From positions 1-18,307 of the forward strand of contig JAABRC010000012.1 of assembly GCA_011391115.1 (NCBI GenBank): a stretch of 18,307 nt of DNA, written 5' to 3'. The notes beneath the pieces are model-generated. The model was not told the origin of the DNA. It saw only the letters and a list, made by a program, of their open reading frames with translations, and did no database searches. The stretch comes from Candidatus Egaibacter danicus (GTDB lineage: Bacteria > Pseudomonadota > Gammaproteobacteria > Burkholderiales > Burkholderiaceae). This document shows, piece by piece, positions 16,532 through 18,307 of the stretch. A program made the position numbers and the translations under genes. Each line of letters starts with the position of its first letter. Position 1 is the first letter of the stretch.

Positions 16532-16557
16532 GTAACGCTTCGCAGTCGGGTGGCTGG

Positions 16558-16563
16558 TAGAAT
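16558..16563 (+). promoter_or_regulatory. Putative -10 box for tRNA-Ser
   Basis: TAGAAT matches 5 of 6 bases of TATAAT, in the 50-base gap after trpS and 18 bases before the tRNA 5' end. The -35 is not clear (ACGCTT at the 17-base spacing). The tRNA may have its own promoter or be read through from trpS. Confidence 0.4.
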
Positions 16564-16581
16564 CGCACTCGATTGAGTCCC

Positions 16582-16669
<88 letters not shown>

Positions 16670-16719
16670 ATCATGATGTGTGCCCCGCGTGTTTTGCCCG
16701 GCGCTGCTAAGCTCAGCCC

Positions 16720-17931
16720 ATGCCGGATACCAGTCTCTCCCAACTGTTCGCCCAACGCCCATTCATCCGGTTCTGGTTGGCTCGTCTGGCCGGGGTTTCG
16801 GCCAACCAGATGCTCATGGTCGCTGTTGCCTGGCACATGTATGACATCACCTCCAGCGCCTGGGATCTGGGCCTGGTCGGCCTCTTCCAGTTCGTACCCG
16901 CTCTGCTGATGACGCTGCCCGCAGGGCATGCGGCCGACCGGCTGCATCGGGGGCGCATTTTTGCGGCCTGCATGTTGATCCAGGCGGTGGTGGCTGTGCT
17001 GCTGGTAGCCGCCACCCACGGTGGTTTTGCCACGCGTGAGTTGATCCTGGGCATCTCGGTCATGCTGGGCATCACCCGCTCCTTCCAGATGCCTGCGCAG
17101 CAGTCGCTCACGCCGCTGCTGGTTCCACAGGATTTGCTTCAACGGGCCATCGCGCTCAGCTCCAGCGGCATACAGGCGGCCATCATTTGCGGGCCCGCCG
17201 TGGGCGGCCTGCTTTACACGCATGGCGCCACCACGGTGTATGTGTGCTGCGCCATCCTGCTGTTGCTGGCGTGTGGTCTCACGCTGACCGTGCACTACGC
17301 GCATCGCCCTTCCACGCTGGCAGCCAACTGGGGCACGGTGCTGGCTGGCGTGTCGTTTGTGTGGAACCGCAAGGTCATCCTGGGTGCCACATCGCTTGAT
17401 TTGTTCGCCGTGCTGCTGGGCGGCGCCACGGCGCTGCTGCCCATTTACGCGCGGGATATTTTGCACACCGGGCCTGCGGGGCTGGGGCTTTTGCGCGCGG
17501 CACCTGCCGTGGGCGCGCTGGTCACATCGCTGATACTCATTCGCTGGCCCATGCGGCGTCAGGTTGGTTATCGCCTGCTGGCCGCGGTGGCGGTGTTCGG
17601 TCTGGCTACCGTGGTATTTGGCCTGTCTACGCATTTCGGGCTGTCGCTGGTCGCGCTGGCCATCACCGGCGCTGCCGACAACATCAGCGTGGTGACCCGG
17701 CAGACATTGGTGCAGTTGGAAACCCCCGACGAGATGCGCGGCCGCGTCGCGGCGGTCAGCTCCATCTTCATCGGGGCATCCAACCAGCTCGGAGAATTCG
17801 AATCCGGCGCAACGGCTGCCTTGTTCGGCCCGGTCAGCTCGGTAGTGATTGGCGGGGTAGGCACGATGCTGGTGGCGGCCACGTGGCTAAGGCTGTTTCC
17901 TGCGCTGGCCCGGCGAGATCACATGGGCTGA
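16720..17931 (+). CDS. MFS transporter, EntS-like (MFS_3 group)
   Basis: Major facilitator superfamily transporter of 403 residues with about 10-12 hydrophobic segments, the normal size. The cytoplasmic loop after the second helix reads PAGHAADRLHRGR, a version of the family motif A. The N-terminus RFWLARLAGVSANQMLMVAVAWHMYDIT and C-terminal stretch QLETPDEMRGRVAAVSSIFIGASNQLGEFESG are typical of the EntS-like group of drug or siderophore exporters. The actual substrate cannot be told. The ATG at 16720 begins 50 bases after the tRNA; no clear Shine-Dalgarno is visible. The last helices are followed by a basic tail (ALARRDHMG). Confidence 0.91.
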   Translation: MPDTSLSQLFAQRPFIRFWLARLAGVSANQMLMVAVAWHMYDITSSAWDLGLVGLFQFVPALLMTLPAGHAADRLHRGRIFAACMLIQAVVAVLLVAATHGGFATRELILGISVMLGITRSFQMPAQQSLTPLLVPQDLLQRAIALSSSGIQAAIICGPAVGGLLYTHGATTVYVCCAILLLLACGLTLTVHYAHRPSTLAANWGTVLAGVSFVWNRKVILGATSLDLFAVLLGGATALLPIYARDILHTGPAGLGLLRAAPAVGALVTSLILIRWPMRRQVGYRLLAAVAVFGLATVVFGLSTHFGLSLVALAITGAADNISVVTRQTLVQLETPDEMRGRVAAVSSIFIGASNQLGEFESGATAALFGPVSSVVIGGVGTMLVAATWLRLFPALARRDHMG

Positions 17932-17946
17932 ACCGTGCCGGCCAGC
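17904..17946 (+). repeat. Imperfect inverted repeat across the MFS stop codon
   Basis: GCTGGCCCGGC (17904-17914) and GCCGGCCAGC (17937-17946) can pair with one bulged C around a 22-base loop that includes the stop codon. The next T-run (17959-17963) is 12 bases further on, too far for a classical intrinsic terminator. It may still slow or mark the transcript end. Confidence 0.35.
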
Positions 17947-18066
17947 ATGTCCACAAAATTTTTCGCCGTTTCGCAAATTTCTCACACTTACCCGAACCTG
18001 CTTGGACCCTGATTCCAGAATGATCAAGACGGCCGGTTACAGTTAAAGGACTTCTGCACCCACACC
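17932..18066. other. Intergenic region before the right-edge gene
   Basis: This 135-base stretch contains an AT-rich patch with two AAATTT words. AAAGGA at 18045-18050 is Shine-Dalgarno-like but lies about 16 bases before the ATG, too far to be typical. TTGGAC (18002-18007) is a -35-like hexamer without a good -10 partner. A promoter for the downstream gene probably lies here, but I cannot place it with confidence. Confidence 0.3.
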
Positions 18067-18307
18067 ATGAAACCGACTCACCAAGAACCGCTTCCGCAAA
18101 GCGGCGCCTCCACCGACCCTGCCGCATTGGAACGTGCAGAACTCCCGCAACCGGAAGTGATTGAGCGCGACCCTGAAACGGGCTGGGGCATGTGGAACGA
18201 AGCGGTTTCCTTTCAGGAAAGCCGGTCGATGGAGTCCTACGCAGACACCATGCCGTCCCAACTGGCACCGCTTTTTCAACCGGCGGTCGCCGTCAAGATG
18301 CAACCAC
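18067..18307 (+). CDS. Unrecognised protein, cut by the right edge
   Basis: An open frame from ATG at 18067 runs to the window end without a stop (80 full codons). The N-terminus is polar and proline- and glutamate-rich (MKPTHQEPLPQSGASTDPAA), suggesting a disordered lead. It is followed by a stretch with GWGMWNEAVSFQESRSMESY and PSQLAPLFQP. No signal peptide or membrane segment is visible in the part present. I do not recognise the family. It runs in the same direction as the MFS gene but 135 bases away, so it is probably a separate transcription unit. Confidence 0.6.
   Translation, partial: MKPTHQEPLPQSGASTDPAALERAELPQPEVIERDPETGWGMWNEAVSFQESRSMESYADTMPSQLAPLFQPAVAVKMQP

Noticed and set aside
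17904..17963. Intrinsic terminator after the MFS gene
   Set aside because: The inverted repeat has a 22-base loop, and the nearest T-run is 12 bases beyond the stem.

Overview
The window looks like ordinary core chromosome of a betaproteobacterium in the order Burkholderiales, most likely Comamonadaceae (the Rhodoferax/Polaromonas/Acidovorax neighbourhood). This is judged from GC-rich codon use, the protein families and the gene neighbourhoods (lolC-lolD, an RpfE-type gene with recJ, trpH with yciO, an M50 protease with trpS). The genus is an inference. No insertion sequence, prophage, CRISPR array or clear horizontally acquired island was seen.

Layout. Block 1 (plus strand, left edge to 3976) is a tight four-gene run: a membrane-anchored trypsin-like protease without a PDZ domain (cut at its 5' end by the window edge), a MoxR AAA+ ATPase, a DUF58 protein and a membrane-anchored von Willebrand factor A (VWA) protein. 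MoxR, DUF58 and VWA proteins form a recognised but poorly understood chaperone-like module; the protease may be its envelope partner. Block 2 (minus strand, 9241 down to 4012) holds lolC and lolD for lipoprotein release to the outer membrane. A 1063-residue membrane sensor follows (periplasmic loop, HAMP, two PAS, GGDEF, EAL), ending in a degenerate CZB-like domain. Block 3 (plus strand, 9412 to the right edge) holds an RpfE-type protein overlapping recJ, then trpH, an EamA-family transporter, yciO, an M50 site-2-type protease, trpS with a C-terminal extension, tRNA-Ser(CGA), an MFS exporter, and the start of an unrecognised protein cut by the right edge.

How the genes work together. Overlapping or very close start and stop codons suggest several co-translated pairs: lolC/lolD, rpfE-type/recJ and trpH/EamA. 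Genes with no Shine-Dalgarno sequence (the RpfE-type gene, trpH and the M50 gene) instead carry a -10-like hexamer 6 to 8 bases before the start codon, which suggests leaderless or very short-leader transcripts.

The most interesting leads are the degenerate CZB-like domain on the GGDEF-EAL protein, the C-terminal extension of TrpRS, the protease-MoxR-DUF58-VWA cluster, a perfect intragenic hairpin in the DUF58 gene, and a short reading frame joined by a TTGA overlap to the GGDEF-EAL start. I did not find strong evidence for a wholly new system.
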